This document shows, in pieces, positions 52,009-60,034 of a stretch of 64,000 bases of DNA. The position numbers were made by a program, and so were the translations under genes. The first letter of the stretch is position 1, and each line of letters starts with the position of its first letter. A model generated the notes under the pieces. That model did no database searches. It saw only the letters and a program-made list of their open reading frames with translations, and was not told the origin of the DNA. The DNA comes from Spirosoma validum (lineage in GTDB: Bacteria; Bacteroidota; Bacteroidia; Cytophagales; Spirosomataceae): contig NZ_JACXAA010000001.1 of assembly GCF_014699035.1 (NCBI RefSeq), positions 248,001 to 312,000 on the forward strand. Reading direction: 5' to 3'.

Positions 52009-54432
52009 ATGCTTCGACTTCTTCTTTTTTTTACACTGCTGCCAGGTTTGGCCGTAGCTCAGGCTACGTTTATAGGTAAGGTTACTGATAAAACCACTCA
52101 ACAGCCACTCATTGGCGTAACGATTTATTTCCCCGCTCTGAAGAAAGGGGGATCAACGGATACGCTTGGACTATGCCGCGTCGCCGACCTTCCGGCGGGT
52201 TCACATAAGGTTGAAGTACGTTTTCTAAGCTATAAAACGCTGACACGTACCATACGGCTCCTTTCGGGCGAGACGGCGGGCGACTTCATACTGGAACCCG
52301 AGGCCGCTCAGCTTCAGGAAGTTATTGTAACCGGATTAACTACAGGTTCGACGGTAAAAGATAGTCCTGTGCCGATTATGACGTATAACAAAATCCAGTG
52401 GCTGCAGACTAGTTCAACCAATCTAGTCGATGCTGTTGGTAAGCTCCCAGGTATGTCGCAAATCACGACCGGCGTGGGCTTGTCGAAGCCAGTTATCCGT
52501 GGGCTCGGTTTTAACCGAGTCATTACAGTGCATGATGGCGTTCGTCAGGAAGACAACCAGTGGGGCGAAGAGCATGCACTACAAGTTGATGAATACAGTA
52601 TCGATCGGTACGAAATCATTAAAGGTTCGGGAAGTTTGCTTTACGGTTCCGATGGACTTGGTGGTGTAATGAGCCTGATTTCATCCCGCCCGCCCGAAGC
52701 AGGTGTATTTCGCGGACAAGTGCTAACCAATTACCAAAGCAATAATGACATGATCGGCGTGTCGGGCATGATAGAAGGTAGTTCGCAAAAAGGCTTATTT
52801 GGTCGGGTTCGAGTAAGTACCAAAAGTGCGGGCAATTACCGGAATAAATACGACGGGCTGGTATACGGTTCGGCTTACAGAGAGTTTGATGTAAACGGTA
52901 CGATTGGGATTAATCGCAAATGGGGTTATTCACAAGTATATGTTTCTAATTGGCACCAGGACATAAACATCGTAACGGGCGAGCGCGATCCGAGTGGCCG
53001 TTTTCAGGAATTGGTTCGCATGTCCAGCGATTCAGAAGCACTGGCCCCTGTTTCTGATGCCACGTTACACGGACGCACAATCGATCCGGCCAATTATCAG
53101 AACCTGAATAATTTTAAGACTTCCTGGAATACGTTTGCTAAAATTGGGAGAGGTAATATCTCGGCCATTATTAGTTATAGTCAAAACCGGCGGCAGGAAT
53201 TTGCCAGCACGCTAACGCCCGGCCAGCCAGCGCTTTATTTTTACCTGCAAAATGTCTTCTACGACCTTAAATACTACTTCGGTGGACGTAACGGCTGGGA
53301 CTTTACGATCGGCAGCAACGGCCTCTGGCAATATAACCAGAATAAGGGTTTACAGGTGTTGTATCCGGGCTATCGCTCCTGGGATAGTGGGCTTTTTCTG
53401 TTCGCGCAAAAGAAAACAGATCGGTTAACTGTAAATGGTGGCTTACGAATGGATGTCCGGCGGATGCAAATTAATAAGCTTTATGCCGATGCAGACGGCG
53501 TTTTCAGCGAAGCACCTATTACTGGAGGCCAGGTCCGATTTGCAGGGTTGACTAAAACCTACTCGAATCCAACAGCTAGTTTCGGAGCCACCTATGCCTT
53601 GTCGAGTCGCTGGACGGTTAAGGCGAATCTTGGACGCGGTTTCCGCGCACCATCGACACCCGAGTTATCGGCCAATGGCGAACATGCTGGTACGTTCCGT
53701 TACGAAATTGGCAGCCCGAACTTACGCTCGGAAACCTCGTTTCAAGCCGATTTAGGAGTGAATTATGAATCACCCGACGTATCAGTTACGGCCAGTTTAT
53801 TTCAGAATCGGATCAATAACTACACATATTCAGAAAAAGTCCTTGACCGATTCGGCCGTGATTCGATTGTAGACCCATCCCGACCAATTTTAACCTATCG
53901 CTATACACAAGGGAATGCCGTCTTGTTCGGGGGGGAGGCACAGGTGACAATAAACCCCCGCTCGGCTCGTTGGTTGCACCTGACCACGAGTTACTCGCTC
54001 GTACGATCGCGGAATCTATCGTCTACTTCTGATTCGACCCGCTATCTACCCTTTCTTCCTCCACCTCGCGTCATTGGCCAGTTGAAGGTAACGAAAAACG
54101 AGGCAGGTAATCATTGGCGAAACTTGTACGCTTTACTGGAAATTGAACATAACTGGCGGCAAAATCAGGCTTTGCTAGCTTATGGTACCGAAACGGAAAC
54201 GCCTGCTTATACGCTGGTTAACATCGGTGCAGGCAGCGACGTAGTGAATGCAAATGGCCGAGCGCTCTTTCAGCTTTTCCTGACGGTCCAGAACATATTT
54301 GATATTGCTTATCAAAGCCACCAAAACCGACTGAAATATTTTGGTGTTAACGAAGCCACCGGCCGACGGGGCGTTTATAATATGGGCCGGAACGTAAGTG
54401 TGAAGGTAGTGATTCCGTTTGGAGGAAAGTAA
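52009..54432 (+). CDS. TonB-dependent receptor with carboxypeptidase-regulatory-like N-terminal domain
   Basis: Predicted 807-residue outer-membrane receptor. The signal peptide (MLRLLLFFTLLPGLAVA-Q) is followed by a carboxypeptidase-regulatory-like domain (GKVTDKTTQQPLIGVTIYFPALKKGGST, about 25-100), the TonB-box-like linker LQEVIVTGL, a plug domain (VIRGLGFNRVITVHDGVRQEDNQWGEEHALQVD, and IIKGSGSLLYGSDGLGGVMSLIS) and a beta barrel ending VSVKVVIPFGGK. The RQEDNQWGEEHA segment with its Glu, Asp and His is common in receptors for metal ions or metal chelates. No SusD partner is present, so it is an ordinary siderophore- or metal-type receptor and not a SusC. It follows the His-rich membrane gene. 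Confidence 0.9.
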   Translation: MLRLLLFFTLLPGLAVAQATFIGKVTDKTTQQPLIGVTIYFPALKKGGSTDTLGLCRVADLPAGSHKVEVRFLSYKTLTRTIRLLSGETAGDFILEPEAAQLQEVIVTGLTTGSTVKDSPVPIMTYNKIQWLQTSSTNLVDAVGKLPGMSQITTGVGLSKPVIRGLGFNRVITVHDGVRQEDNQWGEEHALQVDEYSIDRYEIIKGSGSLLYGSDGLGGVMSLISSRPPEAGVFRGQVLTNYQSNNDMIGVSGMIEGSSQKGLFGRVRVSTKSAGNYRNKYDGLVYGSAYREFDVNGTIGINRKWGYSQVYVSNWHQDINIVTGERDPSGRFQELVRMSSDSEALAPVSDATLHGRTIDPANYQNLNNFKTSWNTFAKIGRGNISAIISYSQNRRQEFASTLTPGQPALYFYLQNVFYDLKYYFGGRNGWDFTIGSNGLWQYNQNKGLQVLYPGYRSWDSGLFLFAQKKTDRLTVNGGLRMDVRRMQINKLYADADGVFSEAPITGGQVRFAGLTKTYSNPTASFGATYALSSRWTVKANLGRGFRAPSTPELSANGEHAGTFRYEIGSPNLRSETSFQADLGVNYESPDVSVTASLFQNRINNYTYSEKVLDRFGRDSIVDPSRPILTYRYTQGNAVLFGGEAQVTINPRSARWLHLTTSYSLVRSRNLSSTSDSTRYLPFLPPPRVIGQLKVTKNEAGNHWRNLYALLEIEHNWRQNQALLAYGTETETPAYTLVNIGAGSDVVNANGRALFQLFLTVQNIFDIAYQSHQNRLKYFGVNEATGRRGVYNMGRNVSVKVVIPFGGK

Positions 54433-54508
54433 ACAATAAAATGAAGAAGTGGCGTGGCGGAGAGAACGATTACTTTCTCTTCGCCACGCCACTTCTTCAT
54501 TTTATTGT
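54433..54508. terminator. 34-bp hairpin between convergent receptor and aminotransferase genes
   Basis: Arms 54433-54466 and 54475-54508 pair over 34 bp with one G-T mismatch and an 8-base loop. The element begins at the receptor stop and ends 3 bases before the aminotransferase stop. The outer ends are A/T-rich (ACAATAAAATGAAG), so it suits two-way termination. Its length makes both strands read as the same short false protein (WRRE...LRHATSS). Confidence 0.85.
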
Positions 54509-54510
54509 CC

Positions 54511-55728
54511 TTATTTCAAGGTTGCTACGGCATCCTTAATGCGCTGCACAGCTTCGGTAAGTGCTTCGTCAGAAGCAGCTGTTGAGATACGTAAACAATC
54601 AGGAGCGCCGAAACCGGAACCTGCTACGGTTGCCACGTGTGCTGTATTTAATAACCAGCCAGCAAAATCGTCGGAGTTTTCAATGGTCGTCGTACCATCT
54701 GACTTACCGTAATAATAGCTGATGTCGGGGAACGCATAGAAAGCTCCTTCTGGTACGTTCGTACGGAAATGAGGCACTTCTTTCAGCAATTTCACGACTA
54801 AATCGCGCCGACGATGATACGCTTTGGTCATTTCCATCGATGGCTCTAAAGGGCCTGTCAGCGCAGCTACCGTCGCTTTTTGGGCAATCGAGTTCGTCCC
54901 CGACGTAACCTGGCCTTGTAACTTCTCAACGCCATCGGCAATCCATTTAGCAGCACCGATGTAGCCAATACGCCAGCCGGTCATGGCAAAGCCTTTCGCT
55001 ACGCCATTCACCGTAATAACACGCTCAGCGATCTCCGGAATCGAGCCAATACTAAAATGGCCCTCTGGCGTGAAATTGATGTATTCGTAAATTTCGTCGG
55101 CCAGTACGTACACATGTTCATGACGGGCTACTACGTCAGCGATTGCGCGCAGTTCGGCTTCCGAATAGATTGACCCCGTCGGATTGTTCGGCGATGCATA
55201 CATCACAATCTTCGTCCGGTCGGTAATAGCGGCTTCAAACTGCTCGGGCGTTACTTTGAAATTGTTCTCGAACGAACCGTCCACAACAACAGCTTTCCCT
55301 TCGGCCAGTTTCACCATCTCGGAATAGCTTACCCAATACGGCGAGAAGATAACAACCTCATCACCAGGGTTAACCAGCACCTGAATGACGTTAGCCAGCG
55401 AGTGTTTGGCGCCCGTCGAAACGACAATGTTTTCCGGTTTCCAGTCAATATTATTGTCGCGCTTGAATTTATCAGCAATCGCTTTGCGGAGATCCGGATA
55501 ACCTGCAACAGGCGAGTAGCCGTGGAAACCGTCGTCGATGGCTTTCTTAGCGGCTTCGCAGATGTGTTGTGGGGTTTTAAAATCTGGTTCTCCGACGCTC
55601 AGGCTAATTACTTTATGGCCCTGAGCAGCCAATTCACGGGCTTTTTTGGTCATCGCCAGCGTGGACGATTCCTCCAGCGCGTTGATGCGGTCGGCTAATA
55701 AACTCACGGTGTCAAGCGTGGCAGACAT
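54511..55728 (-). CDS. Class I/II PLP-dependent aminotransferase (aspartate aminotransferase type)
   Basis: Predicted 405-residue fold type I aminotransferase. The PLP-lysine is in NGVAKGFAMTGWRIGYIG, and supporting motifs are VISLSVGEPDFKTPQHI, VVSTGAKHSLANVIQVLV, VMYASPNNPTGSIYSEAEL, VLADEIYEYINFT and the terminal FGAPDCLRISTAASDEAL. This is the aspartate-aminotransferase-like subgroup Ib (AspC/AspB type) in Bacteroidota. The enzyme moves amino groups between aspartate/glutamate and oxo-acids. No biosynthetic partner genes are adjacent, so specificity is assigned only to family level. There is no signal peptide. It lies 77 bases downstream of folK. Confidence 0.92.
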   Translation of the reverse strand: MSATLDTVSLLADRINALEESSTLAMTKKARELAAQGHKVISLSVGEPDFKTPQHICEAAKKAIDDGFHGYSPVAGYPDLRKAIADKFKRDNNIDWKPENIVVSTGAKHSLANVIQVLVNPGDEVVIFSPYWVSYSEMVKLAEGKAVVVDGSFENNFKVTPEQFEAAITDRTKIVMYASPNNPTGSIYSEAELRAIADVVARHEHVYVLADEIYEYINFTPEGHFSIGSIPEIAERVITVNGVAKGFAMTGWRIGYIGAAKWIADGVEKLQGQVTSGTNSIAQKATVAALTGPLEPSMEMTKAYHRRRDLVVKLLKEVPHFRTNVPEGAFYAFPDISYYYGKSDGTTTIENSDDFAGWLLNTAHVATVAGSGFGAPDCLRISTAASDEALTEAVQRIKDAVATLK

Positions 55729-55805
55729 AATCGGTGGTGTTTTTGAGAAAATGATAACAAACTGGCTGCAAAGGTACTACGTTTTCATCGGAGGGCCGAT
55801 ATTGT

Positions 55806-56285
55806 TTATAAATTAAAAATTGTCACCTCGCTTTCGTCAGGGCAATCAGCTAATAGTTCAAGTGTCGTTTTTTCTAAAATCGGATGCGTAAATTCCGGTG
55901 AAATTTCTGCCAGCGGAGCAAGCGTAAAGCGTCGGAGGTGCAGATAGGGATGGGGAACTGTTAACGTATCAGTGTGTAAAATTCGGTGGTCGTAATATAG
56001 AATATCAATATCAATGAGCCTTGCGCCCCATTTTTCCAAACGAACGCGGCCTAACGCCTGCTCAATAGCCTGCGTCTTCAACAATACAGCTTCAGGTTCT
56101 AATTCCGTTTCAACCGCTAGTACCTGATTCAGATAGGTCGGTTGATCAGTAATACCCCAAGGCGCTGTTTCATACATATGTGATTGCTGACGTACTAATC
56201 CGACTTGTTCTACAATCAAATCCACAGCCCTACGTAACGTCATTACGCGGTCACCCAGGTTCGCACCGAGAAGGAGAATCGTCAT
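55806..56285 (-). CDS. folK: 2-amino-4-hydroxy-6-hydroxymethyldihydropteridine pyrophosphokinase
   Basis: Predicted 159-residue HPPK, which transfers pyrophosphate from ATP to the pterin in folate synthesis. It opens with ILLLGANLGDRVMTLRRAV (GANLGD) and has the pterin and ATP motifs SHMYETAPWGITDQPTYLNQVL, ALGRVRLEKWGARLIDIDILYY (the conserved RxxxWGxRxxDxDIL) and VPHPYLHLRRFTLAPLAEISPEF. All residues that bind Mg (two Asp in DIDIL) are present. It follows the SUMF1-type gene on the minus strand with a strong hairpin in between, so folK probably has its own transcription start. Confidence 0.95.
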   Translation of the reverse strand: MTILLLGANLGDRVMTLRRAVDLIVEQVGLVRQQSHMYETAPWGITDQPTYLNQVLAVETELEPEAVLLKTQAIEQALGRVRLEKWGARLIDIDILYYDHRILHTDTLTVPHPYLHLRRFTLAPLAEISPEFTHPILEKTTLELLADCPDESEVTIFNL

Positions 56286-56300
56286 TTTTAATGATAAATG

Positions 56301-56350
56301 ATCAAAGACTATTAAATAATCATGAATGATTATTTAATAGTCTTTGATCG
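56301..56350. terminator. 23-bp perfect hairpin overlapping the stop codon of the SUMF1-type gene
   Basis: Arms 56301-56323 and 56328-56350 are perfectly complementary with a 4-base loop. The right arm includes the last five codons and the TAA (56334-56336) of the upstream gene. In the minus-strand transcript it would fold after the stop codon, directly before folK, and can act as terminator or as a translational insulator. Confidence 0.75.
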
Positions 56351-57338
56351 GTTTGATATCGTAGTACGCTTTGATGGCAGCCTCACTGGGCGTTTTGGCA
56401 GGTCGTACGATACGAAAGCCAACGAAGGAGGCCGACGTTAACCACCAGTCGGATTTGGGACTCTGCGGATCGAGTACTTTCCAGGCGGGTGCTGAAGGAG
56501 TCCGGGCGGCTGAACGTAATACTTCGGCACCATCGTCCCAGGAACCACCGCGCGTCGAGTTTGGGTAAAGAGTTGTTGTCGGTGCGTACGGTTCTTTCAC
56601 TTTACCACTGGCCACCTGTTTGTAATAATCTTCCATGTATTGATCCTGCGTCCATTCCACTACGTTTCCATGCATGTCATACAGGCCGAACGGATTTGGT
56701 TTTTTGGTACCCACTTTCTTATAAGCGCCATCGCTGTTGCCTGTAAACACAGCATATTCGCCTAATTTCTTCACATCAGCCCCGAATGAATAGGGCGTTG
56801 TCGTATTTGCCCGACAGGCATATTCCCACTCGGCCTCGGTTGGTAACCGATAGAACACGCCTGTTTTTGCATATAGCCAGGCACAAAATTTGATGGCCGC
56901 ATACTGAGTCATATTAATTGCCGGATAACCAGCCCGGCCCATGCCAAACGACATGTCCACATAGGGAGGGCTTGGTCGGGTCGTCGCGTCCGTTTTTGGT
57001 AAGTTAGCGTCAGACTCAGTGTATTTTGCAGCCATTTCCTTCTCCATATTCGTAAAGGCAAACAAGTCGTACAGATCCCACGTAACTTCGTATTTACCCA
57101 TGTAAAACGGCTCAATCGTGACGTTATGCTGTGGGCCTTCGTCGGGTTTATGTCCTTTCTCTGTGGCTGGACTACCCATCATAAATTTACCTCCCGGAAT
57201 GGCAACCATCGCGTACGTCTGATTACTGCCGGGTACGACTTGCGTATAGGATTTAAAGTCGGTGGTAGTTTGTGCATTTGCAACGACAGCCAGTTCAATT
57301 AATAAGGCTACTGTTGATAGGAGATGTTTAGGAGACAT
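56334..57338 (-). CDS. SUMF1/formylglycine-enzyme-fold protein without the catalytic cysteines
   Basis: Predicted 334-residue exported protein with signal peptide (MSPKHLLSTVALLIELAVVANA-Q). It has a complete SUMF1-type fold: YAMVAIPGGKFMMGSP, YMGKYEVTWDLYDLF, VFYRLPTEAEWEYACRA, GLYDMHGNVVEWTQDQY, STRGGSWDDGAEVL and SFVGFRIVRPA. True formylglycine-generating enzymes keep a cysteine pair in the segment after RGGS; here that segment reads RSAARTPSAPAW with no Cys, so sulfatase-activating activity is not expected. Secreted SUMF1-like proteins of Bacteroidota include gliding lipoproteins such as GldK and GldJ, but this one has no lipobox. Its function is unknown. Confidence 0.85.
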   Translation of the reverse strand: MSPKHLLSTVALLIELAVVANAQTTTDFKSYTQVVPGSNQTYAMVAIPGGKFMMGSPATEKGHKPDEGPQHNVTIEPFYMGKYEVTWDLYDLFAFTNMEKEMAAKYTESDANLPKTDATTRPSPPYVDMSFGMGRAGYPAINMTQYAAIKFCAWLYAKTGVFYRLPTEAEWEYACRANTTTPYSFGADVKKLGEYAVFTGNSDGAYKKVGTKKPNPFGLYDMHGNVVEWTQDQYMEDYYKQVASGKVKEPYAPTTTLYPNSTRGGSWDDGAEVLRSAARTPSAPAWKVLDPQSPKSDWWLTSASFVGFRIVRPAKTPSEAAIKAYYDIKPIKDY

Positions 57339-57478
57339 TTTGGGTTATATAGAAAAAGGATTTACTACCCATTGACAGGTAAAAGTACGAACGATTTTCT
57401 TTGTTGTACTTTTGTCAAATAACAGTGCTCATTTTTTCTTCTGTACAAACGGCAACTCAATAGACGTTTTCATTTGCA

Positions 57479-57637
57479 ATGACTATAAAGCTCGATAAAA
57501 AAGCGACTAAGGACGAGATAGCCAGCTTACTTCGGCAGGTGAAGTCTGTTAAAAAACTGGATGTCCAAAAATATGCGGGTAAACTAAAGTGGGGGCAGGA
57601 TGCGCTTCATTTCCAACAGGAATTGAGAGATGAATAA
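57479..57637 (+). CDS. Putative antitoxin of a PIN-domain toxin-antitoxin pair
   Basis: Short 52-residue gene: an ATG at 57479 gives MTIKLDKKATKDEIASLLR and ends LHFQQELRDE, with a Lys-rich middle (VKSVKKLDVQKYAGKLKWGQD). It overlaps the PIN gene by 8 bases (ATGAATAA junction), the usual layout of an antitoxin followed by its toxin. Small, charged, with a possible amphipathic opening helix. I do not recognise the antitoxin family, but several VapB-type partners of PIN toxins share the KWGQDALxFQxxLRDE end. The overlap, the length and the neighbour make the gene likely. Confidence 0.75.
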   Translation: MTIKLDKKATKDEIASLLRQVKSVKKLDVQKYAGKLKWGQDALHFQQELRDE

Positions 57638-58007
57638 TCCAGCAGGACTATTCGTTGACACTAATGGCCTGATTCGTCTATTAGAAGGTGATGAATTAGT
57701 TGTTAACCTGTTGACTGACCAATTGGTGTATATGTCTGTGATCACTGAAATGGAAATGCAGTGTAAACCGAATCAGCCGTCAGAAGATCGTAAGCTGATC
57801 AAACGTTTATTAAATGATTGCATTATCGTTGAGCTAACTCCACAAGTCAAAACCGAAGCTATTAAAATTCGTCGATCAACCCGAATGAAATTGATGGACT
57901 CAATTGTAGCTGCTTCGGCTCGAACTATAGGTTTACCAATCGTTACTGGCGATAGTGCTTTTGAACGAGTTTCACAATTAGATCTGATTCTTTTACCTCC
58001 CCGCTAA
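57630..58007 (+). CDS. PIN-domain toxin (VapC-like endonuclease)
   Basis: Predicted 125-residue PIN-domain protein. It opens LFVDTNGLIRLLEGDE with the first catalytic Asp at about residue 10, has SVITEMEMQC for the conserved Glu, DSIVAASARTIGLPIVTGDSAF with two further Asp at about residues 91 and 108, so the acidic quartet of a metal-dependent RNase looks complete. Length is normal for VapC-type toxins. It overlaps the small upstream antitoxin gene by 8 bases. The target RNA cannot be assigned. It is followed 28 bases later by the ABC-F ATPase gene, so it may share transcription with it, but this is probably chance. Confidence 0.88.
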   Translation: MNNPAGLFVDTNGLIRLLEGDELVVNLLTDQLVYMSVITEMEMQCKPNQPSEDRKLIKRLLNDCIIVELTPQVKTEAIKIRRSTRMKLMDSIVAASARTIGLPIVTGDSAFERVSQLDLILLPPR

Positions 58008-58035
58008 TCCTTTATAGAAAGGGGAGCATTAACTT

Positions 58036-59934
58036 ATGAATTACCTATCAGCCGAAAATTTAACGAAGTCCTACGGCGACCGTACTCTGTTTAAAAACTT
58101 AACGTTCGGCGTAAATCGGGGCGATAAAGTGGCTATTGTCGGTGCTAATGGTTCCGGGAAAACCACCCTCTTGTCCATTCTGGCGGGTGCAATGCCACCC
58201 GATTCGGGCGTTGTCAGTCAACGGAAAGATATTACGATTGGCTACCTCGATCAGCAACCTGACTTTAACGATGCGCTAACCGTAATGGAAGCCGTACTAG
58301 CAGGCGAAAGTGCCCAACTCGATGCTGTGCGGGCGTATGAACACGCGCTTGCCACTGAAGACCATGCTGGTCTTGAGCAGGCGATGGTCGATATGGAAAA
58401 GCTGGAAGCCTGGGATTATGAATCACAAATCCGGCAAATGTTGGGCGAATTGGGCATTCAGGACGTCATGCAACCCGTCAGTTCGTTATCCGGGGGGCAA
58501 CGCAAACGAGTAGCCCTGGCGCGGGTGCTGATTCAGAACCCCGATCTGCTGATTCTGGATGAGCCGACCAACCACCTCGATCTGGAAGCCATTGAATACC
58601 TCGAAAATCACCTCAATACCAATAACGGTACGTTGCTGATGGTTTCCCACGACCGGTATTTTCTGGATCGGGTCTGCAACCAGATTGCCGAGATGGATAA
58701 TGGTCAGCTCTATACGTACAAAGGCAATTACGCGTACTTTCTGGAGAAAAAAGATGAGCGTGAAACAGCGGCAGCGTCTGAACTCACCAAAGATCGCAAT
58801 ACGTTCCGGCGCGAGCTGGAATGGATGCGCCGGCAACCAAAAGCGCGGGGCACAAAAGCCCAGTATCGAATTGATGCGTTCGACGAACTAAAGGAAAAAA
58901 CCAGCGGCAAACGTAACGACGGTGAGCTGGACCTGAATCTACGGATGTCTCGCCTGGGCAGTAAAATTCTGGAAGTCGAAAATCTGAGTAAACGCTTTGG
59001 TGACAAGGTATTGCTCGATCATTTTACCTACACGTTCAAGCGCCCCGACCGCGTGGGTCTGATCGGGAAAAATGGCATGGGTAAAACAACGCTCATGAAC
59101 ATGCTGACCGGGCAGATTCGACCTGATTCGGGGAAAATCACGACGGGTGGCACCGTGAAGTTTGGTTATTATACGCAGACCGAACTCAATTTACCCGAAA
59201 ATCAGCGCGTTATTGACGTAGTGCAGGACGTAGCAGAAGTGATGAAACTGGCGAGTGGTGACACGATTACAGCTACGCAGTTATTGAGTCGCTTCCTGTT
59301 CGACCGCTCCAAGCAGTACGACTACGTAGCAAAACTGAGCGGGGGCGAAAAACGGCGTCTGCAATTGTTGCTGGCTCTGGTACAGAATCCAAACTTCCTG
59401 ATTCTGGATGAGCCCACCAACGACCTCGACATTACGACCCTGAACGTACTGGAAGATTTTCTGCTTAACTTTTCGGGCTGCGTACTGATTGTGACGCACG
59501 ACCGGTACTTCATGGATCGGCTTGTTGAGCACGTTTTCGTGATGGAAGGTGCCGGAAAAGTCCGCGATTACCCAGGAAATTATACCGATTATCGGGAGTG
59601 GCGGGATTCCCAGCCAAAGAATACGTCACAAAATGATAAACCAGCGCCGACTGCGATTAAGAACCAAACGCCTGCGCCGGTAGTTTCTTCCGAAATAGTA
59701 AATGGGAACACGAACGGGTCGAAAAAGAAACTGTCGTTTAAAGAGATCCGTGAATACGAAACGCTCGAGAAAGAAATCGAGAAACTGGAACAACGAAAAG
59801 CTGAAGTTGTGGATCTGATGAATATTGGCGGGCATCACGAAGAATTGATCGCCTGGGCGCGGGAAATCGAACAGATTGACCAAAGCATCGCCGAAAAATC
59901 GGACCGTTGGCTTGAACTGGCGGAGTACATGTAG
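58036..59934 (+). CDS. ABC-F family ATPase (Uup-like)
   Basis: Predicted 632-residue cytoplasmic protein with two ABC ATPase domains and no membrane segments. The first has Walker A GANGSGKTTL (residue ~37), signature LSGGQRKRVALARVL and Walker B LLILDEPTNHLDL; the second has GKNGMGKTTL, LSGGEKRRLQLLLALV and FLILDEPTNDLDI. The interdomain linker (residues ~235-300, KKDERETAAASELTKDRNTFRRELEWMRRQPKARGTKAQYRID) and the C-terminal coiled coil (YETLEKEIEKLEQRKAEVVDLM, after a Pro/Asn-rich spacer) fit the Uup-type subgroup. ABC-F proteins act on ribosomes. The 3' end is followed directly by a nested palindromic repeat. Confidence 0.94.
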   Translation: MNYLSAENLTKSYGDRTLFKNLTFGVNRGDKVAIVGANGSGKTTLLSILAGAMPPDSGVVSQRKDITIGYLDQQPDFNDALTVMEAVLAGESAQLDAVRAYEHALATEDHAGLEQAMVDMEKLEAWDYESQIRQMLGELGIQDVMQPVSSLSGGQRKRVALARVLIQNPDLLILDEPTNHLDLEAIEYLENHLNTNNGTLLMVSHDRYFLDRVCNQIAEMDNGQLYTYKGNYAYFLEKKDERETAAASELTKDRNTFRRELEWMRRQPKARGTKAQYRIDAFDELKEKTSGKRNDGELDLNLRMSRLGSKILEVENLSKRFGDKVLLDHFTYTFKRPDRVGLIGKNGMGKTTLMNMLTGQIRPDSGKITTGGTVKFGYYTQTELNLPENQRVIDVVQDVAEVMKLASGDTITATQLLSRFLFDRSKQYDYVAKLSGGEKRRLQLLLALVQNPNFLILDEPTNDLDITTLNVLEDFLLNFSGCVLIVTHDRYFMDRLVEHVFVMEGAGKVRDYPGNYTDYREWRDSQPKNTSQNDKPAPTAIKNQTPAPVVSSEIVNGNTNGSKKKLSFKEIREYETLEKEIEKLEQRKAEVVDLMNIGGHHEELIAWAREIEQIDQSIAEKSDRWLELAEYM

Positions 59935-60027
59935 TAACGGGTCTTTGGCCCGTTAAGCCGCGATTGCGGTAACTTTAGGCCTAAACCATTTGCCGCTATG
60001 GCGGCCTAACGAGCCAGAGGCTCGTTA
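59935..60027. repeat. Nested palindromic repeat (clover-like) between the ABC-F and DedA genes
   Basis: Outer arms 59935-59960 and 60002-60027 pair over 26 bp with several G-T or compensatory differences. Each arm also contains its own hairpin: TAACGGG-N7-CCCGTTA (59935-59955) and TAACGAGCC-AGA-GGCTCGTTA (60007-60027). A third small hairpin (CCGCGATTGCGG-like) lies at 59958-59969. It starts at the ABC-F stop and ends 8 bases before the DedA start. Confidence 0.7.
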
Positions 60028-60034
60028 TTACATT

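Noticed and set aside
54449-54712. 87-codon plus-strand frame starting WRRERL, mirrored on the minus strand by a frame at 54175-54492
   Set aside because: Both frames arise because the 34-bp hairpin reads the same on both strands; the rest overlaps real genes.
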